This document shows, piece by piece, positions 41,629-49,811 of a stretch of DNA of 64,000 nt. Each line of letters opens with the position of its first letter. Within the stretch, counting starts at the first letter, position 1. The stretch lies in NCBI RefSeq assembly GCF_001613425.1, contig NZ_BDCI01000002.1, forward strand, positions 248,001-312,000. Direction: 5' to 3'. The DNA comes from Nocardia vulneris (GTDB lineage: Bacteria > Actinomycetota > Actinomycetes > Mycobacteriales > Mycobacteriaceae). A program made the translations under genes and the position numbers. The notes below the pieces were generated by a model that did no database searches, had not been told where the DNA came from, and worked only from the letters and a program-made list of their open reading frames with translations.

Positions 41629-42629
41629 GCCGGGAGTGTAGGCCGCAGTGCCAGTTTGCCGACGGTGGCGCGGGACTCCAACGCCGCCAGGACCTTCGGG
41701 CCGTCGGCCAGATCGTGCACCGTGGGACGCGCGGGCGCGCAGACACCGGCGGCGACGAGCCCGGACAATTCGGCCAGCACCGCACCGAAAATATCCGGCG
41801 CGGCTTCGATCAGCACGCCCATGTTGAGCCCGATGACCTGAACTTGGTTCCGGTACACCAGATCCCAGTTGCTGAGCGTAGCCGTCCCGCCGGCCAGGCC
41901 GTACACCACGACCCGGCCCGTCACCCGTCGTGCCGCGTCCAGACCGGCCTCGAGCGCGGCACCGCCCGCGGATTCGAGCACCAGATCGACGCCGCTACCG
42001 CCGGTCAGCGCGCGCACCTGCGCGGCGAGATCTGCGCTGCGGGAGTCCACCACGTGGTCGGCACCGCGTGAGCGCACCGTCTCGTGCTTGTCCGGCGCCG
42101 CGGCGGCGATGACCGTCGCGCCGTAGTGCTTGGCGAGGAGCACCGCGGCCTGGCCGGTCGCGCCCGCCGCGGCCTGGATCAGCACGGTCTCCCCCGCGGC
42201 CAGGCGGCCCACCGGCCGCAGCGCGGCAATGGCGGTGGGCCAGTTCACGCCCAAACCCAGGGCCTCGTCCGCGGTCCAACCGGGCGGCACCGGCTGCGCC
42301 GCGGCCGCGGGCAGCACCATGTATTCGGCGAAGGCAGCCTCACCCACCCCGAACACGTGCGCACCCGGTGCGGGCTCGGTCACGTCCGGCCCCACCGCCA
42401 CGACTTCGCCCGCGGCCTCGAAACCCGCCAGGTACGGCGGCTGCGGGCCACCGCGAAAAGTCCCGTAGGACCGCGAGATATCGACGAAATTGACGCCCGC
42501 GGCATCGACTCGGATCAGCACCTGCCCCGGGCCCGGCACCGGTACCCGCACGTCGGCGATCGCACGCATATCCCGCGGACCGCGCAACGACGTCTGTTCC
42601 AGCGCACGCATCATGGTCGGCACACTCAC
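41625..42629 (-). CDS. Quinone oxidoreductase-like NADPH dehydrogenase (MDR family)
   Basis: A 334-residue zinc-free medium-chain dehydrogenase. Signatures are PVPGPGQVLIRVDAAGVNFV, PYLAGFEAAGEVVAVG and the NADPH motif VLIQAAAGATGQAAVLLAKH, followed by VIAAAAPDKHETVRSRGADH. There is no structural-zinc Cys cluster, as in QOR/ETR enzymes, which reduce quinones or enoyl compounds. The GTG at 42629 has AAGGAG 9 bp upstream. Its stop codon overlaps the sigma-factor start, so it may sense or detoxify a reactive compound linked to that sigma factor; this is inference. Confidence 0.9.
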   Translation of the reverse strand: MSVPTMMRALEQTSLRGPRDMRAIADVRVPVPGPGQVLIRVDAAGVNFVDISRSYGTFRGGPQPPYLAGFEAAGEVVAVGPDVTEPAPGAHVFGVGEAAFAEYMVLPAAAAQPVPPGWTADEALGLGVNWPTAIAALRPVGRLAAGETVLIQAAAGATGQAAVLLAKHYGATVIAAAAPDKHETVRSRGADHVVDSRSADLAAQVRALTGGSGVDLVLESAGGAALEAGLDAARRVTGRVVVYGLAGGTATLSNWDLVYRNQVQVIGLNMGVLIEAAPDIFGAVLAELSGLVAAGVCAPARPTVHDLADGPKVLAALESRATVGKLALRPTLPA

Positions 42630-42802
42630 CGCGACCAACTCCTTCTTCCAGGCTCCTCGCGGTCCGCCCTGCGACGGACCGCATCCGTCGCTTGTGTAGA
42701 CCTCGATCACCGCGCAAAGGAATCGTTGCCCAGGTCGCGCGCATGCCGGACCCGGGCTCGAGGAGGGTCGGGCCCGGGACCGGATCTTCGAGGGATCGGT
42801 GG

Positions 42803-43444
42803 CTAGGCGTGCCCGCCGCCGAGGCCCGGCTTGTGCAGTCGAGGCTGGGGTTCGAAGGCGGGGCGGTCGGTCGTGCGCACCGGTTCCGGCGCGACCACGA
42901 CGCCACGGTCGTCCGGGCGGGTGGTCCGAGCGTCGACCTCGCGGCGCGCGAAGGCGATATCGCGGGCGCTGCGCACCGACAACCGGCCGAGCGAGGTGGC
43001 GGCGAAGAACAGGATCAGTGCGCCGAGACCGTAGAAGAAGGTCAGTTGCAGGAGGGCGCGTTTGAGATCGGAGGACGCGACCGGCTCGCCGAGCGCGCCC
43101 AGATTCAGCAGATCCGCCAGGAACGGACCGACGACGAACCACAGACCGGCCGCCGCGGCCAGCCAACCGCCGAAGCCGGCGACGAGCCGATTCCGGCTGG
43201 TCAACATCAGGAATCCGCCGACGATCGCGACCACGCCGGGCAGCACCTCGAGCCAGCCACGTGCCGAGGTCCACACCCACGAGTCGTCCGGGGTGAACGC
43301 GAAATCGAAGTACGGTCCGAGGAACGGAATCAGCGCGCCCCAGATCCCCAGCAAGAGCACCGCGAGCCCGCCGAGGGCGCCGCGACTGCGGGGTATCCGC
43401 AGGGCCGGGCCGCGGTCGGCAGCAACGTTGTCATCGACGTTCAT
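42803..43444 (-). CDS. Four-helix membrane protein, hypothetical
   Basis: A 213-residue integral membrane protein. Four hydrophobic helices are visible: LGGLAVLLLGIWGALIPFLG, WLEVLPGVVAIVGGFLML, GWLAAAAGLWFVVGPFLADL and LTFFYGLGALILFFAATSL. The C-terminal 50 residues are basic, polar and Pro-rich and probably cytoplasmic. GGAGG stands a few bases before the ATG at 43444. I do not recognise a specific family; SPW-repeat-like proteins have a similar layout. It is encoded upstream of the oxidoreductase gene on the same strand, over 170 bp away. Confidence 0.7.
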   Translation of the reverse strand: MNVDDNVAADRGPALRIPRSRGALGGLAVLLLGIWGALIPFLGPYFDFAFTPDDSWVWTSARGWLEVLPGVVAIVGGFLMLTSRNRLVAGFGGWLAAAAGLWFVVGPFLADLLNLGALGEPVASSDLKRALLQLTFFYGLGALILFFAATSLGRLSVRSARDIAFARREVDARTTRPDDRGVVVAPEPVRTTDRPAFEPQPRLHKPGLGGGHA

Positions 43445-43502
43445 CAGAGCCTCCATTCGTCGAAGTAACTGCTCCTACCGCCTACCCCCGCCGCATCGAC
43501 AT

Positions 43503-43557
43503 ATGCATAACCTGCATCAATGAGCCGAAACGCGGCCGTCGGGCGATGCGTAACCTG
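43503..43557 (+). promoter_or_regulatory. Direct repeats before AraC gene
   Basis: ATGCATAACCTG (43503-43514) and ATGCGTAACCTG (43546-43557) differ at one base and are spaced 43 bp (about four helical turns). The second ends 5 bp before the AraC start codon. Spaced direct repeats are the usual form of AraC-type binding sites. Confidence 0.5.
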
Positions 43558-43562
43558 AACGC

Positions 43563-44429
43563 GTGGGAGTTGTGCACGTCGGCCGCGCGCCCGAACCGAG
43601 CTGGGATTTCGCCGCCGCGGTCGCGCCGCCGGGGGCTGCGATCATCGGTTACCGCGATCTGGACGGTAGCGGGCTGGATCTGCGCGTCGCCGGGACGACG
43701 GCGATCACCGTGGTGATCGGGTTCGGGACGCAGGACGTGCTCGTCGACGACGCGAGCGGACGGCGCACCCTCGACGGCTTCGTGGCCGGGCTCCCCCTCG
43801 ACCCGATGCGGGTGCACAGCGCACGCGCCGAATGCGTCGAACTTCGCCTCTCGCCGCTGCGGGCGTATTCGTTGCTCGGCGTGTCACCCGCCGAACTCGG
43901 CCGCGGCGCCGTCGCCCTGGACGACCTGTGGGGGCGGCGCGCCCGGCAGTTGCGCGAACAACTCGCGGCCGCGCCGAACTGGGACGAGCGTTTCGCTCTG
44001 ACGAAATCGTTTCTGGCACAACAGGACCGGCGATCGCACTCGCTCGACCCAGAGGTGCTGGCGGGCTGGCACCGCATCCTTGCCGCGCGGGGACAGATAC
44101 GGATCGGCGCGCTCGCCGAAGCTCTCGGCTGGAGTCACAAGCGGCTGTGGGCGCGGTTCGAATCCCAGATCGGGCTGACGCCCAAGCGTGCGGCGATGCT
44201 GGCCCGGTTCCGGTACGCGGTCGACGGCCTGCTGGCCGGGCGCCCCGCCGCCGCGGTCGCGGCGGATTCCGGCTACACCGATCAGGCCCACCTGTGCCGC
44301 GACGTGTCGATCTTCGCCGCCGATACGCCCGGCGCGTTGCAAGCCCGGTATCGGCCCGCCATCGCACGACACCGGTACCAGGCTTGGGGAAAATTCTTCC
44401 AATACCGCGCGACCTCGCTCGATCGATAG
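43563..44429 (+). CDS. AraC-family transcriptional regulator
   Basis: A 288-residue regulator. The N-terminal part carries a cupin-like sensor (VVHVGRAPEPSWDF, LDLRVAGTTAITVVIGFGTQ). The C-terminal AraC domain is RIGALAEALGWSHKRLWARF, then ESQIGLTPKRAAMLARFRYA, AAAVAADSGYTDQAHLCRDV and a final ADTPGALQARY. It resembles the DUF6597/AraC proteins common in actinobacteria. Translation starts at GTG 43563. It ends about 75 bp before a serine-hydrolase gene on the same strand, a plausible target along with its own promoter. Confidence 0.88.
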   Translation: MGVVHVGRAPEPSWDFAAAVAPPGAAIIGYRDLDGSGLDLRVAGTTAITVVIGFGTQDVLVDDASGRRTLDGFVAGLPLDPMRVHSARAECVELRLSPLRAYSLLGVSPAELGRGAVALDDLWGRRARQLREQLAAAPNWDERFALTKSFLAQQDRRSHSLDPEVLAGWHRILAARGQIRIGALAEALGWSHKRLWARFESQIGLTPKRAAMLARFRYAVDGLLAGRPAAAVAADSGYTDQAHLCRDVSIFAADTPGALQARYRPAIARHRYQAWGKFFQYRATSLDR

Positions 44430-44503
44430 TGGTGTTCGCCCCGGGTGCGGTCGTCCGATCGCCGCCCGGGGCGTCACCCATCGACAACGAGAGGACAGCT
44501 GTC

Positions 44504-45622
44504 GTGCACAACACTTTTGATCCCGCGGCACTGCAAACCGCCCTGGACGCCGTCCACACCGCCGGGTTGCCCGGCGCCTTCGCCGAGGCCCGTGTCGGCG
44601 ACCAAACCTGGCGCGGCGCAGCCGGAGTCGCCGACCTGGCCACCGGCAGGCCCGTCACCCCCGAGATGCGCCACCGGGTCGGCAGCATCACCAAGACCTT
44701 CACCGCCGCCGCGGTGTTACAACAGGTCGAAAACGGCGAAATAGCTTTGGACACACCGATCGGCCACTATCTGCCGCACCTGGTTCCCGGTCCCCGCGGT
44801 GCAGCGATCACCGTGCGGATGCTGATCAACCACACCAGCGGTCTCGCCGAATACCTGCCGCTGGCCTATCCTTCGCTCGCCGCCTTCCCCGCCGTCGGCA
44901 GAACAACGCCGAAAAGCCTGGAGGACAACCGGTTCACCCGCTTTGACCCGGTCGAGCTGATCGAACTCGGGGTCGGAGCGCCCGCGGTCGGCACTCCCGG
45001 CGGTACACCCGGCGTGTACTCGAACACGAATTATCTTCTGCTGTGCCAGCTTCTGGAGTTGGTGAGCGGTCTGTCCGCGCAGAAGTGCATCACCCGCGAC
45101 GTCATCGAACGCGCCGGACTGCCGGACACCGAACTCCCCACCGAGCCCTACCTCACCGGTCCGCACGCCCTGCATTACGAGGCATGGTTCGGCATGTTCG
45201 ACCCGCCGCGTGATTTCAGCGTCTTCGACATGTCGTGGGTCGGCCCGTCCGCCTCGCTCGTCTCGACCGTGGCGGATATGAACCGCTTCTATCGGCTCTT
45301 GCTCGCAGGTGACATCGTCACCCCGTCGTCACTGGCGCAGATGCAGCAGACCGGACCGGTCATCTCGTTCGAGGGCAAGACCATCACCTACGGTCTAGGT
45401 CTGCACAAGCTCACCGTGCCCGGTCACGGCGTCTTCTGGGGCCACGACGGCTCCGCCTGGGGCAGCGGGGCGCTGGCGATGATCAGCGCCGACGGACAAC
45501 GGCAGCTGGCGCTGGCGGTGAACATGCAGCGGTGGAACGCACTCGATTCCACCCAAAAGCCGCAACCCCACCCCATCGACTTCGCGCTGCACGCTTTCAC
45601 CCAACTCGCGCTCTGTGGTTGA
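44504..45622 (+). CDS. Beta-lactamase-family serine hydrolase
   Basis: A 372-residue protein of the class C beta-lactamase/D-alanyl-D-alanine carboxypeptidase fold. The catalytic SxxK is in HRVGSITKTFTAAAVLQQ, the YxN motif in GVYSNTNYLLLCQLLE, and the third motif HxG-like in GVFWGHDGSAWGSGA. GAGAGGA lies upstream of the GTG at 44504. It has no obvious signal peptide, so it may act in the cytoplasm as an esterase or be exported by another route. It follows the AraC gene. True beta-lactam hydrolysis cannot be claimed from sequence. Confidence 0.9.
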   Translation: MHNTFDPAALQTALDAVHTAGLPGAFAEARVGDQTWRGAAGVADLATGRPVTPEMRHRVGSITKTFTAAAVLQQVENGEIALDTPIGHYLPHLVPGPRGAAITVRMLINHTSGLAEYLPLAYPSLAAFPAVGRTTPKSLEDNRFTRFDPVELIELGVGAPAVGTPGGTPGVYSNTNYLLLCQLLELVSGLSAQKCITRDVIERAGLPDTELPTEPYLTGPHALHYEAWFGMFDPPRDFSVFDMSWVGPSASLVSTVADMNRFYRLLLAGDIVTPSSLAQMQQTGPVISFEGKTITYGLGLHKLTVPGHGVFWGHDGSAWGSGALAMISADGQRQLALAVNMQRWNALDSTQKPQPHPIDFALHAFTQLALCG

Positions 45623-45811
45623 CCCCGGCGACGCGGACGCGCATGGCGTAAGTCACCGAGGGAGCCCGGGCTGCGGACTATACGATGAGCAGACAGCGGG
45701 CTGAACGAAGTCATCGAGCCCGACCCTGAGATGCGGCGTCACCGGCGTTCGGCGCGACCGAGCGCGAAAGCGAACACATCCTCGTGTCGACCCGGCGAAG
45801 GGAGCGGCGGC

Positions 45812-46201
45812 TTGAATGTCCTCGGCGGCGCGGTAATGATCAACGTTCCCGATCCGGACGCTTCGGCGAAATTCATGATCGAACATCTGGATTTCACCGA
45901 GACGATCACCGACGAGGGACTCGCGGTGATTTTCTCGGCCGCCGCGGATTTACACCTGGCGTTCCTGCGCGTCGGCGTGCCGGACTTCCGGCCGGAATCC
46001 GTGGCGGGCGCCCTGAGTAAAGGAATGATCATCGTTCTCGTCGTCACCGACGTGGACGCCGAGCATGCCCGGTTGGCCGAGGCCGGGGTCGAGATCGTCA
46101 CCCCGCTCGGATTCTCGAAATGGGAAGGCAGTTCCGGCGAGCGGTACTTCCAGATGCGGGACCCGAACGGGCTCATCGTCCGATTGACCGAGTGGGTGTG
46201 A
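45812..46201 (+). CDS. VOC (glyoxalase/bleomycin resistance) family protein
   Basis: A 129-residue protein of two beta-alpha-beta-beta-beta modules: VMINVPDPDASAKFMIEHLD, then MIIVLVVTDVDAEHARLAEA and RYFQMRDPNGLIVRLTEWV, the conserved closing DPxG segment. These small dimers bind metal or drugs, or act as isomerases and dioxygenases; the substrate is not evident. The TTG at 45812 is selected because AAGGGAG lies 7 bp upstream; the next Met is eight codons inside. It converges with the LGFP gene 10 bp away. Confidence 0.82.
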   Translation: MNVLGGAVMINVPDPDASAKFMIEHLDFTETITDEGLAVIFSAAADLHLAFLRVGVPDFRPESVAGALSKGMIIVLVVTDVDAEHARLAEAGVEIVTPLGFSKWEGSSGERYFQMRDPNGLIVRLTEWV

Positions 46202-46211
46202 ACCGGCTCGG

Positions 46212-46976
46212 TCAGCGGGGCGGCTGCCATTCGATGCGGCCGCCCTGGAAATCCTGGGCGCGGCCGTTGTTGTAGTCGTACTCGTCGCTGATCGGGTACC
46301 CGTAGCGGCCGTTCTCCCAGTTCTGGCTCGCCCAGATCTCGCGGATCGCGCCGACCACCACGCGGGCGCCGGTATCGGCCGACCAGTAGATCGAGCCGCC
46401 CTCGAAATGCTGGCCCGCGCCGTTGTTCTTGGCACGGAATTCGTCGGTGGCGGGGAACCCGAGCCGGCCGTCCTCCCAGGACAGCGTCGCCCACTTGTCG
46501 CGGATCGCGCCCCAGGTGTTGTGCGCTCCGGTGGCCCGGGACCAATGGATGGTGCCGCCCTCGAAGTGATTGAAACGCCCCGGTTTCCGGGTGGGCATTT
46601 CCCGGCTGGTCGGATATCGCAAAGCGCCGTCCTCCCACCCGAGTTCGCCCCATTTGGCGCGGATCGCACCGCCGATCTGATTGGCATGCCCGTCGGATAC
46701 CAGCGGATGCCAATAGATCGAACTGTCCTTCTCGAACGCCTGCCAGCGCCCGCCGCGGGAAGCGTCGGACTCCGGGTTCACCGCGATACCGAAGAAGGCG
46801 ACACCACCGGCCGCGTCGTATTCGATTCGGATCGCGCCGTAGATCGGATAGGGTTGCGCGGCGGATTCGGCGGGAACCAGGGCGAAGCTGGTGCACACCG
46901 CCGCAATGACGGCGGCCCGAGCTGCTCGAACGACGCTACGCCGACCATGTTTCGAAATTCGCGGACCAGATGACAT
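46212..46976 (-). CDS. Secreted LGFP-repeat cell-wall protein
   Basis: A 254-residue exported protein. The signal peptide has a basic start, core AAVIAAVCTSFALVPAE and cleavage near SAAQP. The mature protein is built of about four LGFP repeats, each with IxxKW, E/DG and an LGFP-like tetrapeptide followed by xxxE: FFGIAVNPE, LRYPTSREM, LGFPATDEF and YGYPISDEY. Each is followed by a FEGG-x-IYW stretch. LGFP repeats anchor proteins to the arabinogalactan-mycolate wall in Corynebacteriales. AAGGAGG precedes the ATG. No catalytic domain is attached, so it is probably structural or a wall-binding factor. Confidence 0.88.
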   Translation of the reverse strand: MSSGPRISKHGRRSVVRAARAAVIAAVCTSFALVPAESAAQPYPIYGAIRIEYDAAGGVAFFGIAVNPESDASRGGRWQAFEKDSSIYWHPLVSDGHANQIGGAIRAKWGELGWEDGALRYPTSREMPTRKPGRFNHFEGGTIHWSRATGAHNTWGAIRDKWATLSWEDGRLGFPATDEFRAKNNGAGQHFEGGSIYWSADTGARVVVGAIREIWASQNWENGRYGYPISDEYDYNNGRAQDFQGGRIEWQPPR

Positions 46977-47082
46977 GGCCCCTCCTTATGCCCCCGGATA
47001 ATGCCTCCATTTTACTTGCGCCCGAGGACTTTCGACAGGGGTCGACCGGGAAGGAACGAAAACCGCTGTCCGCGTTGCCCAC

Positions 47083-47520
47083 TCAAGCGTAGGGGTCGGT
47101 GATCTCGCGCAACCGGGTCATCGTTCGGCGCAATTGGCGCATGCTCGCGGGTCCGAGTTGCTCGGCCCATTCCGTCTGCACCTGCTCGGCGACCGAGTTC
47201 GCGTACGTCGCGCCCGCTTGCCCGCGCGCGGTCAGCCGGACGAGGCGGGCGCGGCCGTCGCTGGGGTCCGCGACGCGTTCCACGTAACCGGCACGTTCCA
47301 GTTGGTCGACCAGGAAGCCCGCGGTCTGCTTGGTCACCTGAGCCCGCTCGGCCAGTTCGGTGAGCCGGGTGCCCGCCGCACCGATCTGCGCGACGATCCG
47401 GCCCTGCGCGACGGTGAGGTCGCCGTAGCCGGACTCCGCCAGCGCCGCGAAGACCCGGTTCTCCATCGATCGGTAGGCGATCATCATCAGCAGACCCACG
47501 TTGAGCTGCTCGTCTGCCAT
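47083..47520 (-). CDS. MarR-family transcriptional regulator
   Basis: A 145-residue MarR regulator: LNVGLLMMIAYRSMENRVFA in the dimer helix, then TVAQGRIVAQIGAAGTRLTE, LAERAQVTKQTAGFLVDQLE (recognition helix) and the wing YVERVADPSDGRARLVRLTA. The ATG at 47520 has AAGGAG 4-5 bp upstream. It diverges from the mycothiol-dependent isomerase-like gene, and an inverted repeat lies between them, so it probably controls both. The ligand is unknown; MarR proteins of this kind often respond to phenolic or thiol-reactive compounds. Confidence 0.9.
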   Translation of the reverse strand: MADEQLNVGLLMMIAYRSMENRVFAALAESGYGDLTVAQGRIVAQIGAAGTRLTELAERAQVTKQTAGFLVDQLERAGYVERVADPSDGRARLVRLTARGQAGATYANSVAEQVQTEWAEQLGPASMRQLRRTMTRLREITDPYA

Positions 47521-47547
47521 CACGCTCCTTGACATTAGTACGAGAGA

Positions 47548-47564
47548 CTGACGATACTAGTCAG
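47548..47564. promoter_or_regulatory. Candidate MarR operator
   Basis: CTGAC (47548-47552) and GTCAG (47560-47564) form an inverted repeat with a 7-bp spacer between the divergent MarR and isomerase-like genes. Flanking bases extend the symmetry imperfectly (GAGA and AGTC). Confidence 0.4.
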
Positions 47565-47596
47565 AGTCACTGACCAATGCTAGCGGGAGGTGCGTT

Positions 47597-48244
47597 ATGC
47601 CGACCGAACAAGTCACGCTGGACCGCGACGGCAGCTGGCGGGCCATCGAAGCCCAGCGCCGCGCGATCGCCGCCCTGCTCACCGAACTGACTCCCGGCGA
47701 ATGGGAAAGCCCCTCGCTGTGCGCCGGATGGCGCGTTCGCGACGTCGCCGCACATCTCGCCCTCACCCCGCAGGTCCCCTCGATCCGGGCGATGATCACC
47801 GCCGCGGCCCGGGCGCGCGGGAACTACAATCGGATGATCGACCAGCTCACCACCGCCTACGCCGAATATCCTGTCGCACAGCTTATTTCGGATATCGACG
47901 AGCACGCGGCGGACCGTTCTCTGCCGAAACTCACCAACTACCGCAACATCCTGTTCGACACGATGGTGCACGGCCAGGACATCGCGATTCCACTCGGCCG
48001 CACCCTCGACCTGCCGCCATTCGCCGCCGCCGTCGCCACCCAGCGCGCCGCCACCATCGGCTGGCCGGTCTTCGCCCGGCACCGCCTCGACGGCATCCGC
48101 CTGTGCGCCACCGACATCGACTGGTCCTACGGCACCGGCCGAGAAATCCACGGCCCCATCAAAGCCCTGCTCCTCTTCGCCACCGGACGCACCGCCCTGC
48201 ACCACCACCTCACCACCGAAGGCCACCCCCTCCACCAAGCCTGA
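47597..48244 (+). CDS. Maleylpyruvate isomerase-family mycothiol-dependent protein
   Basis: A 215-residue DinB-fold protein of the TIGR03083 type. The N-terminal helix bundle has SLCAGWRVRDVAAHLALTPQ, with the first metal-ligand His, and TMVHGQDIAIPLGR, with the next (HxxD-type) ligand. A small C-terminal domain ends with a GPIKALLLFATGRTALHHHL helix. These enzymes use mycothiol, the thiol of actinobacteria, with a divalent metal. The exact substrate is unknown. GGGAGG precedes the ATG. It is divergent from a MarR regulator that probably controls it. Confidence 0.85.
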   Translation: MPTEQVTLDRDGSWRAIEAQRRAIAALLTELTPGEWESPSLCAGWRVRDVAAHLALTPQVPSIRAMITAAARARGNYNRMIDQLTTAYAEYPVAQLISDIDEHAADRSLPKLTNYRNILFDTMVHGQDIAIPLGRTLDLPPFAAAVATQRAATIGWPVFARHRLDGIRLCATDIDWSYGTGREIHGPIKALLLFATGRTALHHHLTTEGHPLHQA

Positions 48245-48328
48245 CCAGCACCGTGTGATCCCAGCGCTTTTCGTGGCATGATCTATCGCGGAGCTAGGCA
48301 GCTCTGGTGAAGACGTGGGGTGTGCGCG

Positions 48329-48910
48329 ATGACAACAGTCGTGGCAGTGGCAGGAATCGCCGGCACTTTGCTCGGGTCGCTGCTCAGCCCCATATTGGCC
48401 GATATGTGGCGGCGGCGCGGCGACACCCGGCATTACATCAAGACTTCGAGACTCGCGCCGTACAGCGCTTTCGCCAGTTCCGCGGAGGCACTTCAGCTGC
48501 AACTGGACCGTCGCGTCGGTGGCCGTTCCCGGGACAGCGAGCTGTTCGACCAACAGGTCGACATCCTCGAAAATGCCCGAGCGCAAATCAATCTCATCGG
48601 TTCGCTGCCTGTTCGTGCGTGGGCGTACCGCTGTCGGCTGGCAGTGACGATGCTCGACCGCAGCCTCACCGAAGGCGACGCCGCCAAGAGTTTGCATCAC
48701 CGGGCCAAGCTCCATGAGGCGATAGCGCAGTTCGCGACGGCGGCGCGCGCAGAGCTCGGCATCGATACCCGGACAGTCGTTGTGCCCGAACAAGCGGCGC
48801 TGGGCACCTTTGCGGATACCGCTCCTGGGCACCTCGAGTGGCTCGCATCCGCACCCGAGCCGCCCGCCATGGAGGCATCGATTGTTCCGCGTACTGAACT
48901 ATCCCCGTAG
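48329..48910 (+). CDS. Hypothetical protein with N-terminal membrane anchor
   Basis: A 193-residue protein. The N-terminus TTVVAVAGIAGTLLGSLLSP is one hydrophobic helix, followed by a basic ADMWRRRGDTRHY and a mostly helical soluble domain (FDQQVDILENARAQINLIGS). Its composition is less GC-rich than the neighbours, with several AT-ending codons, which may point to later acquisition. The ATG at 48329 is preferred over an earlier GTG. I do not recognise a family; single-anchor helical proteins of this type occur as orphan genes in Nocardia and Streptomyces. Confidence 0.6.
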   Translation: MTTVVAVAGIAGTLLGSLLSPILADMWRRRGDTRHYIKTSRLAPYSAFASSAEALQLQLDRRVGGRSRDSELFDQQVDILENARAQINLIGSLPVRAWAYRCRLAVTMLDRSLTEGDAAKSLHHRAKLHEAIAQFATAARAELGIDTRTVVVPEQAALGTFADTAPGHLEWLASAPEPPAMEASIVPRTELSP

Positions 48911-49095
48911 CGGGCAGCTTCAACCAATACCGGACTGACCAGCCGGGTGGATGGGGGGTTCGGCCGGTTGGGGGGTGGTTGGGGGTGGCGGGGCGGGCCT
49001 ACGCTCAGCGCGGTTGCCGCTCCGGCGCACGGACGGAGCGGTGACCTGTTCTCGCGGTGCGTAATTCGCACTCCTGCAAGGTGATGAGGGTAGGC

Positions 49096-49764
49096 ATGAA
49101 TAGATTTCGCGCGGGCAACCGCGGCGTACGAGCTGCCGGGCTCGGTGTCGTGGCGACTGTGGCGCTCGGGTTGTCGGCTACCGGTGCGGCGCACGCCGAC
49201 ACCTTTGTGCCGCTACCGGACGGGGAACGACTCGGCCCCGGCGTGAGGATCAGTCGCACACAGGAAAGCGCGCTGGTCTCGCCGTCGCTGGCGGCCAACG
49301 GCGCCGGACGCGTCGCGTGGCTGACCGGGACGGTGACCGCGGACGTGACGACGACCCCGCAGGGCAAACCCGGACCCAACAACGGCGCCAAGAACGCGCC
49401 GGGCACCAACAACTCCTCCACGCACGGAGCGTCGCGGCTCAGCACGGGCTATATCGTCGGCTGCCAGGTCAGTATCAGCGACAACGCCATTTCCGCGGGC
49501 TTGTCCGCCGGCGTCAACGTCACCAGCGGAAAAGTGGGTGGCTCGATCGGCCTGAAGCTCGGGCCCGGCCAGGTGAGCTTCGTCGACATCGAGGGCAAGG
49601 ACATCCTGCGCCCCGGCAGCTACTCGATCGAGTACCGCGATGTCGAAATACAGATCCAGGGCTGTGCGGGCTACGCGCAGGCGCGTTCGTACACGGTGGC
49701 CGAGATCATCGGCGACAACTACGCCAAGGTCTCCCTCTACGGCCAGCCGTTCAGCATCGGCTGA
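49096..49764 (+). CDS. MspA-family porin 1
   Basis: A 222-residue outer-membrane porin precursor. The signal peptide is basic with core GLGVVATVALGLSATGAA and ends at AHADT. The mature part matches MspA: FVPLPDGERLGPGVRISRTQ, then a beta-rich centre with TGYIVGCQVSISDNAISAGL, KLGPGQVSFVDI, the QGCAGYAQARSYTVAEI segment and the terminal SLYGQPFSIG. MspA octamers allow hydrophilic solutes through the mycolate outer membrane. A hydrophilic insertion rich in Asn/Gly/Pro sits at about residues 95-115. GAGGG precedes the ATG. A paralogue follows 47 bp downstream. Confidence 0.92.
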   Translation: MNRFRAGNRGVRAAGLGVVATVALGLSATGAAHADTFVPLPDGERLGPGVRISRTQESALVSPSLAANGAGRVAWLTGTVTADVTTTPQGKPGPNNGAKNAPGTNNSSTHGASRLSTGYIVGCQVSISDNAISAGLSAGVNVTSGKVGGSIGLKLGPGQVSFVDIEGKDILRPGSYSIEYRDVEIQIQGCAGYAQARSYTVAEIIGDNYAKVSLYGQPFSIG

Positions 49765-49811
49765 CCCCGAAGCTCCACTTGCGCAACAGCATTCAACCCA
49801 AGGATTTCTCG

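Noticed and set aside
44504..45622. Calling the serine hydrolase a beta-lactamase resistance gene
   Set aside because: The fold and SxxK/YxN motifs are shared with esterases and peptidases and there is no signal peptide, so resistance cannot be claimed.
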